This document shows, in pieces, positions 31,460-41,894 of a DNA stretch of 59,196 bases. A program made the translations under genes and the position numbers. Source of the DNA: an uncultured Prevotella sp. Lineage in GTDB: Bacteria > Bacteroidota > Bacteroidia > Bacteroidales > Bacteroidaceae. Numbering within the stretch: position 1 is the first letter of the stretch; each line of letters begins with the position of its first letter. The notes below the pieces were generated by a model that was given only the letters and a program-made list of their open reading frames with translations, made no database searches and was not told the origin of the DNA. The stretch is from the NCBI GenBank assembly GCA_900318395.1, contig ONKL01000010.1:1-59196 (forward strand). Reading direction: 5' to 3'.

Positions 31460-32440
31460 TTACTCTCTGTAAATCCAGGCCAGCAACTTGTTGACCCATT
31501 TCAGGGAGAATCGGAACCATCTGTAGGTGCTCTGTTCCTTACCACCGAAGCTCAGGATGAAGTCGCGGAAAGAGTTCTTTTCGAAGGGTAGTCCGACGTC
31601 CATAAAGCACATGTGGCGATAGCCCCGCTGGTGGGCATCTTTCATGGCATCCCAGATGGTGAGAATGTCAGGGTGCATGTGGTGGTAGGTCTTACGTCGG
31701 AAGGCGGAGTACCACATATAGGCATCCCCCTGACTGTAGACTACAGCTGAGCAACCGATGACCTTGCCGTGGTACTTCGTTACGAACAGTTGCCCGGAAT
31801 CCTTATCGGCCATGAGACCACGGAAGAAGGCATCGTCGGGAATAAAACGCTTTGGTTTGAAGATGTTGTGCTTTCTCATCAGTTTCGAGAAAGCCACGAA
31901 ATCGTCTTCCGTTGTTACCATCTCCGTCTTGGCACCTCGTTCGTGGGCTTGGTTGATGCGCTTCTGCATCTTCTCGGGGATGCGCTCTTCGGGAGTGTGA
32001 CTGTGGAGAGAGTTATGAACGCTCATCCAGTGGACGGGGTAGAAGTCCAGTTGCCTGAGTTGCTTGTAACCAAGCATCTTCTGGCTCAGGTTGCTTACCT
32101 CTATATACAATACGCGTAGGCCGATGTCTCTTGTCAGTGCCCCTAGCATTTCGCCCATCAGCTCCTCCTTCGAATATTTACTCTCGGCATAGACCCCTTC
32201 ACTCAGCACGCGACAATGCACTAAGAGGAAGGGAGGGAAGATGAATGTGCGGTATCTCAGAAAGCCTAGCAGGTGGCTGACGATACGGCCCTGAGCATCG
32301 GTAACGACTACCATGTACGGTTTGTGCCTGGGGGTTTTCTCCAGGATCTCAAACAACCGCCGGCTGTGGAAGAAATTACTTTCGTCCACAGCTGGCAGTT
32401 TGCTGCTCTTCTTGTAGATGGTAATCGTCAGTCCGTCCAT
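31460..32440 (-). CDS. GNAT/FemAB-like acyltransferase
   Basis: 326 residues from MDGLTITIYKK. Upstream ATG 32464 overlaps the arabinosidase terminator hairpin, so it is not used. The C-terminal half (GKVIGCSAVVYSQGDAYMWYS, then DILTIWDAMKDAHQRGY) resembles the second half of FemAB-type acetyltransferases. The N-terminal half is similar in layout. It probably transfers an acyl or aminoacyl group to a peptidoglycan or glycan. Substrate unknown. Confidence 0.65.
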   Translation of the reverse strand: MDGLTITIYKKSSKLPAVDESNFFHSRRLFEILEKTPRHKPYMVVVTDAQGRIVSHLLGFLRYRTFIFPPFLLVHCRVLSEGVYAESKYSKEELMGEMLGALTRDIGLRVLYIEVSNLSQKMLGYKQLRQLDFYPVHWMSVHNSLHSHTPEERIPEKMQKRINQAHERGAKTEMVTTEDDFVAFSKLMRKHNIFKPKRFIPDDAFFRGLMADKDSGQLFVTKYHGKVIGCSAVVYSQGDAYMWYSAFRRKTYHHMHPDILTIWDAMKDAHQRGYRHMCFMDVGLPFEKNSFRDFILSFGGKEQSTYRWFRFSLKWVNKLLAWIYRE

Positions 32441-32447
32441 AGAAGAA

Positions 32448-32463
32448 TGGGGCCGAAGCCCCA
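32448..32463 (-). terminator. UUCG-loop terminator of arabinose operon
   Basis: TGGGGC-TTCG-GCCCCA on the minus strand, a 6-bp stem with the stable UUCG tetraloop, followed by TTCTTCT. It lies 10 nt after the arabinofuranosidase stop. Confidence 0.75.
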
Positions 32464-32472
32464 TATAAGATG

Positions 32473-34065
32473 TTATTTGATGTTCAAGACGATGATAGAC
32501 TTGGCAGGCACCATGACGGTAAGCACGCCTTTCTTCAGTTTGGCATCGTTGTAAGCCTTAGGCGCTACGACATCGGGATGATTGAAGTCGTTATAGTCGT
32601 CGGCTTTCTTAGAGGTCAGGATACGCCCAGAAACAGTCTTGGCTGAATAGCCCTCGATGTTGAAGTCGATGGTCTGATCCTTGTCGAGACTGACGTTGGT
32701 GATAGCGAGCACGAGGCTGCCATCGGTTGTCTTTGCTGCTGAGGCAGAGAGCATAGGACAGGGGCGGTAGCCTTCGTCCTTAGCTTCCTTCTTCTCCTTG
32801 TAATAGCCTTTGCTGACAGCCATTATCTCACTCTCAAGGTCGAGTGGAAGATAGGTGGCCTCCTGGAACGGAGTGTACATTTCGAAGACGTGGTAGGTCG
32901 GTGTGAGCACCATGTGGCCAGTGCCTTCCTGATCGGTGAGAATCATCGACTGGAGCACGTTGACTACCTGTGCAATGTTCGCCATCTTCACGCGGTCGGT
33001 GTACTTATGGAAGACATTGAGTGAGAGCGCTGCTACGAAAGCGTCGCGGAGGGCGTTCTGCTGATAGAGGTGACCTGGAATGGTACCGGGCTCCTCGTCC
33101 CACCATGTGCCCCACTCGTCGACGAGCAGACCAATCTTACCCTCAGGATCCTTTTCGTCCATGATAGCCTTGTGCTTCTTGATGACTTCCTCAATCTCAA
33201 GACACTTGCCCAGTGCCCAGTAGTACTGGTCGTTGTCGAAATTGATGGCAGAGCCCTTAGGACCATTCCAGCCTGAGCAGGTGTAATAATGCAGGCTGAT
33301 ACCGTTCATCTGGCGTCCGATGTTCTCCATGAGTACCTTCGTCCAGTTGTAATCATAGTCTGATGCACCAGAGGCGATGCGGTAGAGACGGTTCTCGCCC
33401 TGATTGCGGAGATATGTGTTGAACTTGCGGTACTCATTAGAGTAGTACTCGGGCGTCATGTTACCACCACAGCCCCAAGCCTCGTTACCGATGCCGAAGT
33501 ACTTCACCTTCCAAGCCTTGTCACGTCCGTTTGCACGGCGCAGACGTGCCATCGGGGTATCGCCGTCGCTAGTCATATACTCCACCCATTGGGCCATCTC
33601 CTTCACGGTGCCAGAGCCGACGTTGCCGCTGATATAGGGCTCGCAACCCAGCATCTCGCAGAGGTTCAGGAACTCATGGGTACCGAAAGAGTTGTCCTCG
33701 ATGGTGCCACCCCAGTTGTTGTTACGCAATGAGGGGCGCTGGTCTTTAGGACCGATACCGTCCATCCAGTGATAGTCGTCGGCAAAGCAGCCGCCAGGCC
33801 AGCGCATTACGGGAATCTTCAGAGCCTTCAGGGCGTCGAAAACATCCTTGCGGTAACCATTGATATTGGGAATCTGTGAGCCTTCGCCCACCCAGAGACC
33901 GCCATAGATGCATGAGCCGAGGTGCTCGGAGAACTGTCCATAGATCTCGCGGTTGATCTTGGCGCCAGCCTTATCGGCATGGATGGTTGCCTTCACGTTT
34001 CCTGCAGCTGTTGCCGATGTGGCAAACGCCAGCGCGATAGTTGCGGAAAATATTACTCTTTTCAT
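32473..34065 (-). CDS. secreted GH51 alpha-L-arabinofuranosidase
   Basis: 530 residues. Sec signal peptide about residues 1-21 (ALAFATSATAA). GH51 clan A barrel: FGIGNEAWGCGG carries the acid/base Glu, LLVDEWGTWWDE carries the nucleophile Glu, and MRWPGGCFADDY is a substrate-site motif. It releases arabinose from arabinan or arabinoxylan side chains, probably in the periplasm. Last gene of the ara operon, 20 nt after araB. Confidence 0.95.
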   Translation of the reverse strand: MKRVIFSATIALAFATSATAAGNVKATIHADKAGAKINREIYGQFSEHLGSCIYGGLWVGEGSQIPNINGYRKDVFDALKALKIPVMRWPGGCFADDYHWMDGIGPKDQRPSLRNNNWGGTIEDNSFGTHEFLNLCEMLGCEPYISGNVGSGTVKEMAQWVEYMTSDGDTPMARLRRANGRDKAWKVKYFGIGNEAWGCGGNMTPEYYSNEYRKFNTYLRNQGENRLYRIASGASDYDYNWTKVLMENIGRQMNGISLHYYTCSGWNGPKGSAINFDNDQYYWALGKCLEIEEVIKKHKAIMDEKDPEGKIGLLVDEWGTWWDEEPGTIPGHLYQQNALRDAFVAALSLNVFHKYTDRVKMANIAQVVNVLQSMILTDQEGTGHMVLTPTYHVFEMYTPFQEATYLPLDLESEIMAVSKGYYKEKKEAKDEGYRPCPMLSASAAKTTDGSLVLAITNVSLDKDQTIDFNIEGYSAKTVSGRILTSKKADDYNDFNHPDVVAPKAYNDAKLKKGVLTVMVPAKSIIVLNIK

Positions 34066-34085
34066 AATTAATTGCTCAATGGGAA

Positions 34086-35675
34086 TTACTTGTTATCCAC
34101 AGCAGCCTGCTCGATAGGCAGACAACGCTTGTAGTTCTCAATATACTTCTCGAAGCCTGCAACGTCTTCAGCTGTAGGAGCGATAGATACACCAGTGTTG
34201 CCTGCGAAGACTACCTTCTCAAGGTAATCTGCGAGTGAGAGTTTGTCGGGATTATTCACTGCATAACCTGCAAGCAGGGCAATACCCCATGCACCACCTT
34301 CACCAGCTGTTTCCATGACAGAGATGGGGCTGTTGAGGGCTGCCGCCAACATGCGCTGACCTACACCTGGTGTCTTGAAATAACCACCATGACCTGTGAT
34401 GCGATCAACCTTGATCTTTTCTTCTTTCAGCAGAATGTCGTTACCAATCTTCAGTACGCCGATGGCACCATAGAGGTGAGCACGCATGAAGTTGGCAAGG
34501 TTGAATTTATCGCCAGCAGAACGTACGAACATGGGGCGTCCTTCCTGCAGACCTGTGACAGGCTCGCCAGAAACATAGTTGTATGCCATCAGTCCACCAC
34601 AGTCAGTATCACCTTCAAGTGCCTTGTTGAAGAGTTTGCCGTAGAGCTCATTCATATTAACCTCGATACCAAGCAGTTGCTGATATTCCTTAAAGAGATT
34701 TACCCAAGCGTTAATGTCGCTAGTACAGTTGTTGCAGTGAACCATAGCAACGAGTGAACCATCAGGTGTGGTCACCATATCGATCATTTCGTAAGGCTTA
34801 CTCAGTGGCTTCTCGAGTACAATCATTGAGAAGCTGGATGTACCAGCAGAAACGTTACCCGTGCGCTGCTTGACAGCATTGGTTGCTACCATGCCAGTAC
34901 CAGCGTCGCCCTCAGGAGGACATACGGGAATACCTGCTTTCAGGTGACCGCTGACGTCGAGCTTCTTGGCACCCTCAGGAGTCAGGAAACCAGCATTCTC
35001 GCCTGCGTTGAGTGATTTGGGCAGGATGTCGAGCAATTTCCATGAGAATCCCTTTGGCGCGATGAGTGAGTCGAACTTTTTAACCATTTCTGCATCGTAG
35101 GTCTTCGTAGCAGGATCAACGGGAATCATACCTGAAGCATCACCTACACCGAGTACGAACTGGCCAGTTACCTGCCAGTGAACATATCCTGCGAGGGTTG
35201 TAAGGTACTTGATGTCGCTGACATGCTCCTCGTTGTCGAGAATAGCCTCATAGAGGTGGCTGATGCTCCAACGGAGAGGAATGTTGTAGTTGAAGAGTTT
35301 GGAGAGCTCTGCAGCAGCCTTACCAGTATTGGTGTTACGCCAGGTGCGGAAAGGTACCAGAATCTCCTGTCGTTTGTTGAAGGCCATATAGCCGTGCATC
35401 ATAGCGCTGAAACCGATGGCGGCAAGAGCCTCAATCTCGCAATCGTACTGAGCCTGAACATCCTTGCGGAGTTCTGCATAGCAGTCCTGGAGTCCGTACC
35501 AGATAGCCTCAGTGGAGTAAGTCCAGAGACCATCAACTAACTGGTTTTCCCACTCGTGTGAGCCCTGAGCGATGGGCTTATTGTCCTCGTCGATGAGGAC
35601 GGCCTTGATGCGGGTAGAGCCAAACTCGATACCGAGAATGGCTTTTCCTGCTTCGATTGTTTGTTTTGCTGTCAT
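34086..35675 (-). CDS. araB: ribulokinase-type FGGY kinase
   Basis: 529 residues. FGGY family: EFGSTRIKAVLID (phosphate 1), DASGMIPVD, and the GHGGYFKTPGVGQRMLAAAL plus TAGEGGAWGIAL C-terminal site. Phosphorylates L-ribulose to L-ribulose-5-phosphate. The non-enterobacterial sequence resembles xylulokinases, but position directly after araA (2-nt gap) and before the arabinosidase points to ribulokinase. Confidence 0.87.
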   Translation of the reverse strand: MTAKQTIEAGKAILGIEFGSTRIKAVLIDEDNKPIAQGSHEWENQLVDGLWTYSTEAIWYGLQDCYAELRKDVQAQYDCEIEALAAIGFSAMMHGYMAFNKRQEILVPFRTWRNTNTGKAAAELSKLFNYNIPLRWSISHLYEAILDNEEHVSDIKYLTTLAGYVHWQVTGQFVLGVGDASGMIPVDPATKTYDAEMVKKFDSLIAPKGFSWKLLDILPKSLNAGENAGFLTPEGAKKLDVSGHLKAGIPVCPPEGDAGTGMVATNAVKQRTGNVSAGTSSFSMIVLEKPLSKPYEMIDMVTTPDGSLVAMVHCNNCTSDINAWVNLFKEYQQLLGIEVNMNELYGKLFNKALEGDTDCGGLMAYNYVSGEPVTGLQEGRPMFVRSAGDKFNLANFMRAHLYGAIGVLKIGNDILLKEEKIKVDRITGHGGYFKTPGVGQRMLAAALNSPISVMETAGEGGAWGIALLAGYAVNNPDKLSLADYLEKVVFAGNTGVSIAPTAEDVAGFEKYIENYKRCLPIEQAAVDNK

Positions 35676-35677
35676 AG

Positions 35678-37219
35678 TTATCTAAGTGCTTTGTTCAACA
35701 TGTAATATACCTCATTGTTACGGAGGGTCTGCTTGAAGTCTGCAATGTTTGTCTGCTTATTGATCTTCACATACTCGATGCCCAGCATCTCGGCGAAGTC
35801 CTCCCAGTACTCTTCGTTGATGTCGTAAGAGAAAGCGCTGTGGTGAGTACCACCTGCCAGGATCCATGCGGCAGCACCTACCTCGAAGCTGGGCTGAGGA
35901 ATCCATAGGGCAGAAGCTACAGGGAGTTTAGGCATGGGCTTAGGTTCGATGCACTCTACCTCCTGAGAAATCAGGCGGAAGCGGTTACCAAGATCTACGA
36001 CGGTAGCCTTGATACCACTACCAGTCTTAGAGGTGAATACCAGACGTGCTGTCTGCTGTTTGCGAATACCGATGCCAAGGAAGTGAACCTCGAGCTTAGG
36101 CTTGTCGGTAGCAATCAGCGGACAAACCTCGAGCATGTGGCTCTGCAGGCAAGATGAGCGGTCCCCAGCGAAGTTGAGGGTGTAGTCCTCAAGGAATGAG
36201 CAACCGGTTGGCATGCCCTGCTGGATAACCCAAAGTGTGCGATAGAGACAGGCTGTCTTCCAGTCGCCCTCTGCACCGAAACCATATCCCTCTTCCATCA
36301 GGCGCTGTGAGGCAAGACCAGGAATCTGATCGAATCCGCAGAAATTAGGATCGTCGATGTTAGCATCACCCAGGTCGTCGAAGTTGGTGGTGAAGGCAGT
36401 AGCACCCTCGTCCTTCAGTACGCGGCGCAGAGCAATCTCGGCCTTGGCAGCATTCTTCACCTTCTCCCAGTAAACCTTCTCGCCGCTCTCGTCGATCTTG
36501 ATGGTATAGAGTTTCTTGTACTCCTCAACGAGTTCGTCGGCCTCCTTGTCGGTGACCTGCTTAAAATACTCCATCAGAGAAGAAACGGGGTAGTAGTCAA
36601 CATGGTAGCCCAGACGCTGCTCGAACTCAACACGGTCGCCATCGGTAACGGCTACGTTGTTCATGTTCATACCGAACATCAGACAACGCACATTGTGAGC
36701 ATCAGCAACACCAGCTGCTACGCGAGCCCATACGGCAATCTGCTTCTGAGCCTTCTCGTCCTTCCAGTAACCGCAAACCACTTTGCGAGCTACGCGCATG
36801 CGGGTGCAGATATGTCCGAACTCGATGTCGCCATGGGCACTCTGGTTCAGGTTCATGAAGTCCATGTCGATGTCGCCCCAGGGAATTTCGGCGTTGTACT
36901 GTGTATGGAAGTGGCAGAGGGGCTTCTGCAGCTGCTGCAGACCCTTGATCCACATCTTAGCAGGTGAGAAAGTGTGCATCCAAGTGATGATACCTACGCA
37001 CTTCTCATCGTTGTTGGCAGCAAGCATTACCTGCTCTACTTCCTTCGAGCTGTTGGCTGTGCCCTTGTATACTATCTTCACTGGGATGTTGCCGCTATCA
37101 TTCAGTCCGGCTACCATCTCCTTAGAGTGACTGTCAACTGCAACTACTGCGTCGCCTCCGTAAAGAAGTTGTGCACCAGTTACCCACCAAATCTCGTAAT
37201 TTTCAAATCCTTTTTTCAT
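35678..37219 (-). CDS. araA: L-arabinose isomerase
   Basis: 513 residues, the usual length of AraA. Converts L-arabinose to L-ribulose with Mn. Motifs: FENYEIWWVTGAQLLYG N-terminus, TWMHTFSPAKMWIKG, MNLNQSAHGDIEFGH with the active-site His, and GFGAEGDWKTACLYR carrying a metal-binding Glu. It follows araD by 35 nt. Confidence 0.97.
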   Translation of the reverse strand: MKKGFENYEIWWVTGAQLLYGGDAVVAVDSHSKEMVAGLNDSGNIPVKIVYKGTANSSKEVEQVMLAANNDEKCVGIITWMHTFSPAKMWIKGLQQLQKPLCHFHTQYNAEIPWGDIDMDFMNLNQSAHGDIEFGHICTRMRVARKVVCGYWKDEKAQKQIAVWARVAAGVADAHNVRCLMFGMNMNNVAVTDGDRVEFEQRLGYHVDYYPVSSLMEYFKQVTDKEADELVEEYKKLYTIKIDESGEKVYWEKVKNAAKAEIALRRVLKDEGATAFTTNFDDLGDANIDDPNFCGFDQIPGLASQRLMEEGYGFGAEGDWKTACLYRTLWVIQQGMPTGCSFLEDYTLNFAGDRSSCLQSHMLEVCPLIATDKPKLEVHFLGIGIRKQQTARLVFTSKTGSGIKATVVDLGNRFRLISQEVECIEPKPMPKLPVASALWIPQPSFEVGAAAWILAGGTHHSAFSYDINEEYWEDFAEMLGIEYVKINKQTNIADFKQTLRNNEVYYMLNKALR

Positions 37220-37254
37220 TGTTTTTTTAAGTTTATTATTATTAATAGTTTTTT

Positions 37255-37965
37255 TTAATGCTTCTGTCCTTTCTGTCCGTAATATGCGTTGGGGCCGTGC
37301 TTGCGCATGTAGTGCTTCTCAACCAGCAGAGGATTCATCGTCAGGTTAGGATTAACAGAGAAGGCAACAAATGCCATCTTGGCGCACTGCTCCATAACTT
37401 TGGCGTTATATACTGCGTTGTCTGGAGAGGTTCCCCAAGAGAACGGTCCGTGATTCTTCACCAAAACAGCTGGGGTGTGATCGGGATTGATCTTGCGAAT
37501 GTTCAGGATCTCATCGACGATGACATTACCCGTTTCCAGCTCGTAGTTCCCCTTCACCTCTGCCTCAGTCATATCGCGGGTGCAGGGAATGTCCTGATAG
37601 AAGTAGTCGGCGTGAGTGGTACCGATGTTGGGAATATCACGACCTGCCTGAGCAAATGCTGTAGCATAGGTAGAGTGGGTGTGAACCACGCCTTGGATGT
37701 TGGGGAAGGCCTTATATAATACAAGGTGTGTAGGAGTGTCTGATGACGGGTTCAGTTCACCGTCAACCACTTCACCTGTGTTGAGGTCGACAACGACCAT
37801 ATCAGATGCTTTCATGACATCATAGTCGACGCCAGAAGGCTTGATGACAACCAGACCGTGCTCACGGTCGATACCAGAGACATTGCCCCATGTGAAGATA
37901 ACAAGATTCTGCTTCACGAGATCAAGGTTAGCCTTGAATACTTTTTGTTTGAGTTCTTCTAACAT
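37255..37965 (-). CDS. araD: L-ribulose-5-phosphate 4-epimerase
   Basis: 236 residues, class II aldolase/adducin fold. Zinc ligands are in [14 protein letters not shown] and in the ENHG-like KNHGPFSWG, with THADYFY in between. Converts L-ribulose-5-phosphate to D-xylulose-5-phosphate, feeding the pentose-phosphate pathway. Lies between araR and araA. Confidence 0.97.
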   Translation of the reverse strand: MLEELKQKVFKANLDLVKQNLVIFTWGNVSGIDREHGLVVIKPSGVDYDVMKASDMVVVDLNTGEVVDGELNPSSDTPTHLVLYKAFPNIQGVVHTHSTYATAFAQAGRDIPNIGTTHADYFYQDIPCTRDMTEAEVKGNYELETGNVIVDEILNIRKINPDHTPAVLVKNHGPFSWGTSPDNAVYNAKVMEQCAKMAFVAFSVNPNLTMNPLLVEKHYMRKHGPNAYYGQKGQKH

Positions 37966-37980
37966 ATTTATTATTGATAA

Positions 37981-38658
37981 TTAAATCTTAAAATTTGGGT
38001 CTTCGTTATAGGCCCGTTTGTTGAAACGATATAGATAAGCACCGCGTTTGGAGCTGGTCTTGTCGATGAGCTCAGTCTTCTCGATATAATCCATCTCCTT
38101 AATGCGCTTCCGGAAATTGCGCTTGTCGAGTTCTGCACCATTGACAGCCTCATAGAGCCTCTGAAGCTGAGTGAGGGTGAAGAGGGCTGGAAGCAGGCGG
38201 AATCCTACTGGTTCGTGAGCCAACTTCTGCTGCATCATCTTGCGTGCCTTTTTGACCATTTCATTGTGGTCGGAATAGAGTTGGGGTATCTCTTCAATAT
38301 TTACCCATTGCAGACCGTGCTCTTTCAGAAGATTGTCTTCATAATCATTCACATTGATCAGAGCATAGTATGCGATAGAGACCACACGCTCACCTGGGTC
38401 ACGGTCGACTTTTCCAAAAGCACCAACCTGACGCATATAGAGATTCCTCAGTCCCGTGAGTTCATATAAGGTGCGAGAAGCAGCCTCATCTACACTCTCG
38501 TCGCTGGAAACGAAGCCTCCGTAGAGGCTCCATTCACCACGACCAGGATCCATCTGACGCTTGCCAATCAGTATCTTCAGCTTTCCATCATCGAAACCGA
38601 AGATAATACAGTCAACAGACAGCCAGACTTTAGAATGCTCACTATAAAATTGTGTCAT
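37981..38658 (-). CDS. araR: AraR-type Nudix regulator
   Basis: 225 residues from MTQFYSEHSKVWLSV. The frame extends 18 codons upstream into the transporter gene, so the ATG at 38658 is preferred. An N-terminal Nudix-like domain (GKRQMDPGRGEWSLYGGFVSSDE, without full catalytic box, REXXEE missing) is followed by a winged HTH (FTLTQLQRLYEAVNG...RNFRKRIKEM). This is the NrtR-derived family that represses L-arabinose genes in Bacteroides and is released by L-arabinose. Transcribed within the operon it should control, between the transporter and araD. Confidence 0.9.
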   Translation of the reverse strand: MTQFYSEHSKVWLSVDCIIFGFDDGKLKILIGKRQMDPGRGEWSLYGGFVSSDESVDEAASRTLYELTGLRNLYMRQVGAFGKVDRDPGERVVSIAYYALINVNDYEDNLLKEHGLQWVNIEEIPQLYSDHNEMVKKARKMMQQKLAHEPVGFRLLPALFTLTQLQRLYEAVNGAELDKRNFRKRIKEMDYIEKTELIDKTSSKRGAYLYRFNKRAYNEDPNFKI

Positions 38659-38674
38659 TTCTTTGTTGTATTGT

Positions 38675-40636
38675 TTACCAGAAGTACCAGTAGAATGAGG
38701 CACAGAGGCCAATAACGACGAGTGTACCTACGACATCGAAGACGCCCCAGCTCTCCTGAATCGATTTTTTGAAATCGCTAGTAAAGGTGATGGCAGCAAT
38801 CTGCTCCTTGGAAGGTGCGGGAGTGAAGCAGCTGACGCACACCATCATCAGGATGATGAACACGAGCAACCAGCACTCGAATACGAGCCAGTTAGTCTGC
38901 CAGAACCAAGTAGTGGCATCCCAGAAGGCACCGTCCATGGTAGCCTTACCGGTATCGGTGATGACGTTAGTCACCAGACGGCACATACCAATGAAGAAAC
39001 CGCCGATGAGACCCCATTCACCAGCCTTAGGTGTAATCTTCTTAGAGAACATACCCAATGTAAATACAGCGACCATAGCGGGAGCCAGCAATGACTGGAT
39101 TCCCTGCAGATAGCTATAGAGTGAACCGAGGCTCATCATCACAGGCATCCAGATGAGGCCAAGAATCACTACGACAACAGTAGCCATACGGCCAACGAAT
39201 ACGTAGTGAGCCTCGCTCATGCCCTTCTTCATGGGTTTATAGAAGTCCTCAGTGAACAGGGTGGCGCAACTATTGAAGAAAGCTGCCAATGATGCTACCA
39301 GAGCACATACAAAGCCGATGGTGACAATACCCTTTACACCAGCGGGCAGCACGTTCTTAACCATAGCGGCAAACGAGGCATCGGTGTTCAATAGAGCCTC
39401 TACACCGTGAGGATGAGTCTGAACTACTTGACAAAGCTCATCATAGTGCTCTCTGAGCCATGCAGGATCGGACAGAAGTCCATGATTCTGTACCAATTGA
39501 GGATCGACAGATGCCAGAGCAGCATTGATGCTGGCAATGAGTTCAGAGTCTTCAATGTGATTGTTTATGAAAGCGTCGAGAACGGTCTCATCGTACATGG
39601 AGAATCCTTCTACTCCCATATTATTCAGAGCGATGGCAATCATGCCAGGAATCAGGAACATGAAGCAGGGTAGGATCTTGAAGAAGCCTGCAGCGATAGT
39701 ACCACGACGGGCACGTGCCATTACGACTGCATTATCCTCACCAGGCACCTGTCCGAGCACACGCTGTACGATATGCTGGTCAGTACACCAGTACCAGAAT
39801 CCAATGATTGATGCTCCGATGAACACTACATAGCCAGGATATTCATTGTACAGATGGTCGGCAACCATTCCGCCCTCAGGAGTAGGCATTTGCTCAAAGT
39901 GGAACATGTGGTGTATACCGGCGCCATTGTGCATTGAAGCGGCATTGTCCATTAAGACTGTCCAACCTTCCGTGATGCTACCTCCGCCCAACATGTTAAG
40001 ACCCAGGAAAAGAACCATGAATGCACCTATAATAAGAATAGGTGTCTGGATGGAACTAAGTGTCATCACACCCTTCATACCACCGAATACGGTGAATACA
40101 GCTGTAATAGCAATCAGACCAATGGCTCCGTACCAGAAGGGAATACCAAGCAGGAACTCAAAGAATACACCACCTGTGAAAGCCGTTACTGATACTTTCG
40201 TCAGCACATAGGCAACAAGTGTGATAATCGAGAGCCACGAACCCGTACGCTGAGTATAGCGGAACTTCAGGAAATCAGGCATCGTGATAATCTTGCCCAT
40301 CTTGTTGATGAGCAGCTCATAGAATGGTACGAATACCCAACCCAAGATGAGGATCATCCATCCCTGCATCTCCCAGTGGGCCATACCTACACCGTCTTTT
40401 GCACCAGTACCAGCCAGACCTACAAGGTGCTCGGAGCCGATGTTGGCTGCAAAAATGGCCATACCAATTACATACCAGGGCTCTCCTTTACCAAATAGGT
40501 AGGCAGAAGAGTCCTCGCCCTGCTGGGCTTTCTTGTCTTTCCAGATAGCATACCATACGGCTGCTATCACTCCACAAAGGCCGATGGCAAGAACTGTCCA
40601 ATCGAGCCAAATGAACTCATGTGAATTCCAATCCAT
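38675..40636 (-). CDS. araP: sodium/solute symporter for L-arabinose
   Basis: 653 residues, SSS family, about 14 membrane segments. Motifs GSEHLVGLAGTGAKDGVGM and WYWCTDQHIVQRVLG are SglT-like signatures. A long loop near 350-420 is unusual for its length. Position next to AraR supports arabinose uptake at the inner membrane, driven by sodium. Start ATG at 40636, 29 nt after the mutarotase gene. Confidence 0.9.
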   Translation of the reverse strand: MDWNSHEFIWLDWTVLAIGLCGVIAAVWYAIWKDKKAQQGEDSSAYLFGKGEPWYVIGMAIFAANIGSEHLVGLAGTGAKDGVGMAHWEMQGWMILILGWVFVPFYELLINKMGKIITMPDFLKFRYTQRTGSWLSIITLVAYVLTKVSVTAFTGGVFFEFLLGIPFWYGAIGLIAITAVFTVFGGMKGVMTLSSIQTPILIIGAFMVLFLGLNMLGGGSITEGWTVLMDNAASMHNGAGIHHMFHFEQMPTPEGGMVADHLYNEYPGYVVFIGASIIGFWYWCTDQHIVQRVLGQVPGEDNAVVMARARRGTIAAGFFKILPCFMFLIPGMIAIALNNMGVEGFSMYDETVLDAFINNHIEDSELIASINAALASVDPQLVQNHGLLSDPAWLREHYDELCQVVQTHPHGVEALLNTDASFAAMVKNVLPAGVKGIVTIGFVCALVASLAAFFNSCATLFTEDFYKPMKKGMSEAHYVFVGRMATVVVVILGLIWMPVMMSLGSLYSYLQGIQSLLAPAMVAVFTLGMFSKKITPKAGEWGLIGGFFIGMCRLVTNVITDTGKATMDGAFWDATTWFWQTNWLVFECWLLVFIILMMVCVSCFTPAPSKEQIAAITFTSDFKKSIQESWGVFDVVGTLVVIGLCASFYWYFW

Positions 40637-40665
40637 TGTTTTCTTTGTTATGTTAATGTTAGTAA

Positions 40666-41847
40666 TTATTTGATTGAGAACTTGTATGCAGCGTGGCTGT
40701 AGTACTTTTCGTCAGGATTCAGTGTTGGCTGTAACCACTCAGGATGATTAGGAGAGTCGGGATACTTCTGGCTCTCGAGACAAATGCTCACGTGCTTGGG
40801 GTAGGTGATACCATGTTTGCGGCTGATGGTAGCATCGGCGCCGACACCCTGGAAGTTGCCGCTGTATACCTGTACGCCAGGCTCGTTTGTAAACATCTCC
40901 ATGAAGATGCCTGACTTCGGAGAATAGAGACTCGCACATACCTGAGTGTCATCACCCTTACCATCCTTAAAAGTATTCAGGCAGAAATTATGGTCATAGC
41001 CTGTCGCATTCTGAATCTGGTCGAAATCAGAGTTGATGCTGTCCCCAACGGCATGAGGTGTACGGAAGTCCATAGGTGTTCCCTCAACTGATTTGATTTC
41101 ACCCGTTGGGATGTAGAGCTTATCGCTTGGAGTGAAATTGTCGGCATTCACATAGAGTACTTGATCGTAAGCGGGTTGTGTAAAGTCACCACTTAGGTTG
41201 TAATAGTTGTGGTTTGTCTGGTTGATGATGGTCTGCTTATCTGTCTCAGCCTCCCATGTCATGTCGAGGATATTGTCATTTGTAACCTTATAGGTTGTAA
41301 CTGCCATCACCTTTCCTGGGAATCCATTCTCACCTGCAGCAGCCACAATCGTCAGCTTCAGGACAGAATCGCCGATTTGCTCAGCATCGTATACTTGATG
41401 CATCCAACCAGTGTTACCACCTCCGTGCAGACAGTTGGGACCATCGTTCTTCTTCAGTTGAATGGTGTCATTACCAAGTATGAACTGTCCGTTCTTAATG
41501 CGGTTTGCATAACGGCCCACACTTGAACCATAGTCTGATGGCGAATTCAGTGTGTCGGCATATTGAGCGATGTTGTCAAAACCGAGTACGACGTCCGTTG
41601 GATTGCCATCCTTATCAGGAACGACGAGTGAAACGATTCGTCCGCCATAGTTAGTGATACATACTTCCATGCCATTTTTGTTCTTTAGCGTGAAAAGTTT
41701 TACACGCTTTGCTTGAATAGTTGTGTCAAACTTGGCAGGGTCTAGACCCGATACCGTCAACTGTGGAGCCTTCTGGCCGCCAGCACAAGCAGAGAACATC
41801 AGCGCTGCAACGCCAATGCCCATCAATGTTGATCTGAATACTTTCAT
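40666..41847 (-). CDS. lipoprotein aldose 1-epimerase (mutarotase)
   Basis: 393 residues. A lipoprotein signal (LMFSAC, Cys near 21) precedes a galactose-mutarotase domain: NPTDVVLGFD, GGRIVSLVV, INQTNHNYYNLSG with catalytic His, and YDHNFCLN. It interconverts anomers of sugars, here probably L-arabinose, before uptake. First gene of the ara operon; its promoter is at 41895-41925. A second, cytoplasmic mutarotase lies at 44523-45614. Confidence 0.93.
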   Translation of the reverse strand: MKVFRSTLMGIGVAALMFSACAGGQKAPQLTVSGLDPAKFDTTIQAKRVKLFTLKNKNGMEVCITNYGGRIVSLVVPDKDGNPTDVVLGFDNIAQYADTLNSPSDYGSSVGRYANRIKNGQFILGNDTIQLKKNDGPNCLHGGGNTGWMHQVYDAEQIGDSVLKLTIVAAAGENGFPGKVMAVTTYKVTNDNILDMTWEAETDKQTIINQTNHNYYNLSGDFTQPAYDQVLYVNADNFTPSDKLYIPTGEIKSVEGTPMDFRTPHAVGDSINSDFDQIQNATGYDHNFCLNTFKDGKGDDTQVCASLYSPKSGIFMEMFTNEPGVQVYSGNFQGVGADATISRKHGITYPKHVSICLESQKYPDSPNHPEWLQPTLNPDEKYYSHAAYKFSIK

Positions 41848-41894
41848 TTTTACTTGTTTTTAGTTGTTTTATTATTATTGAACGATTTTGGGTG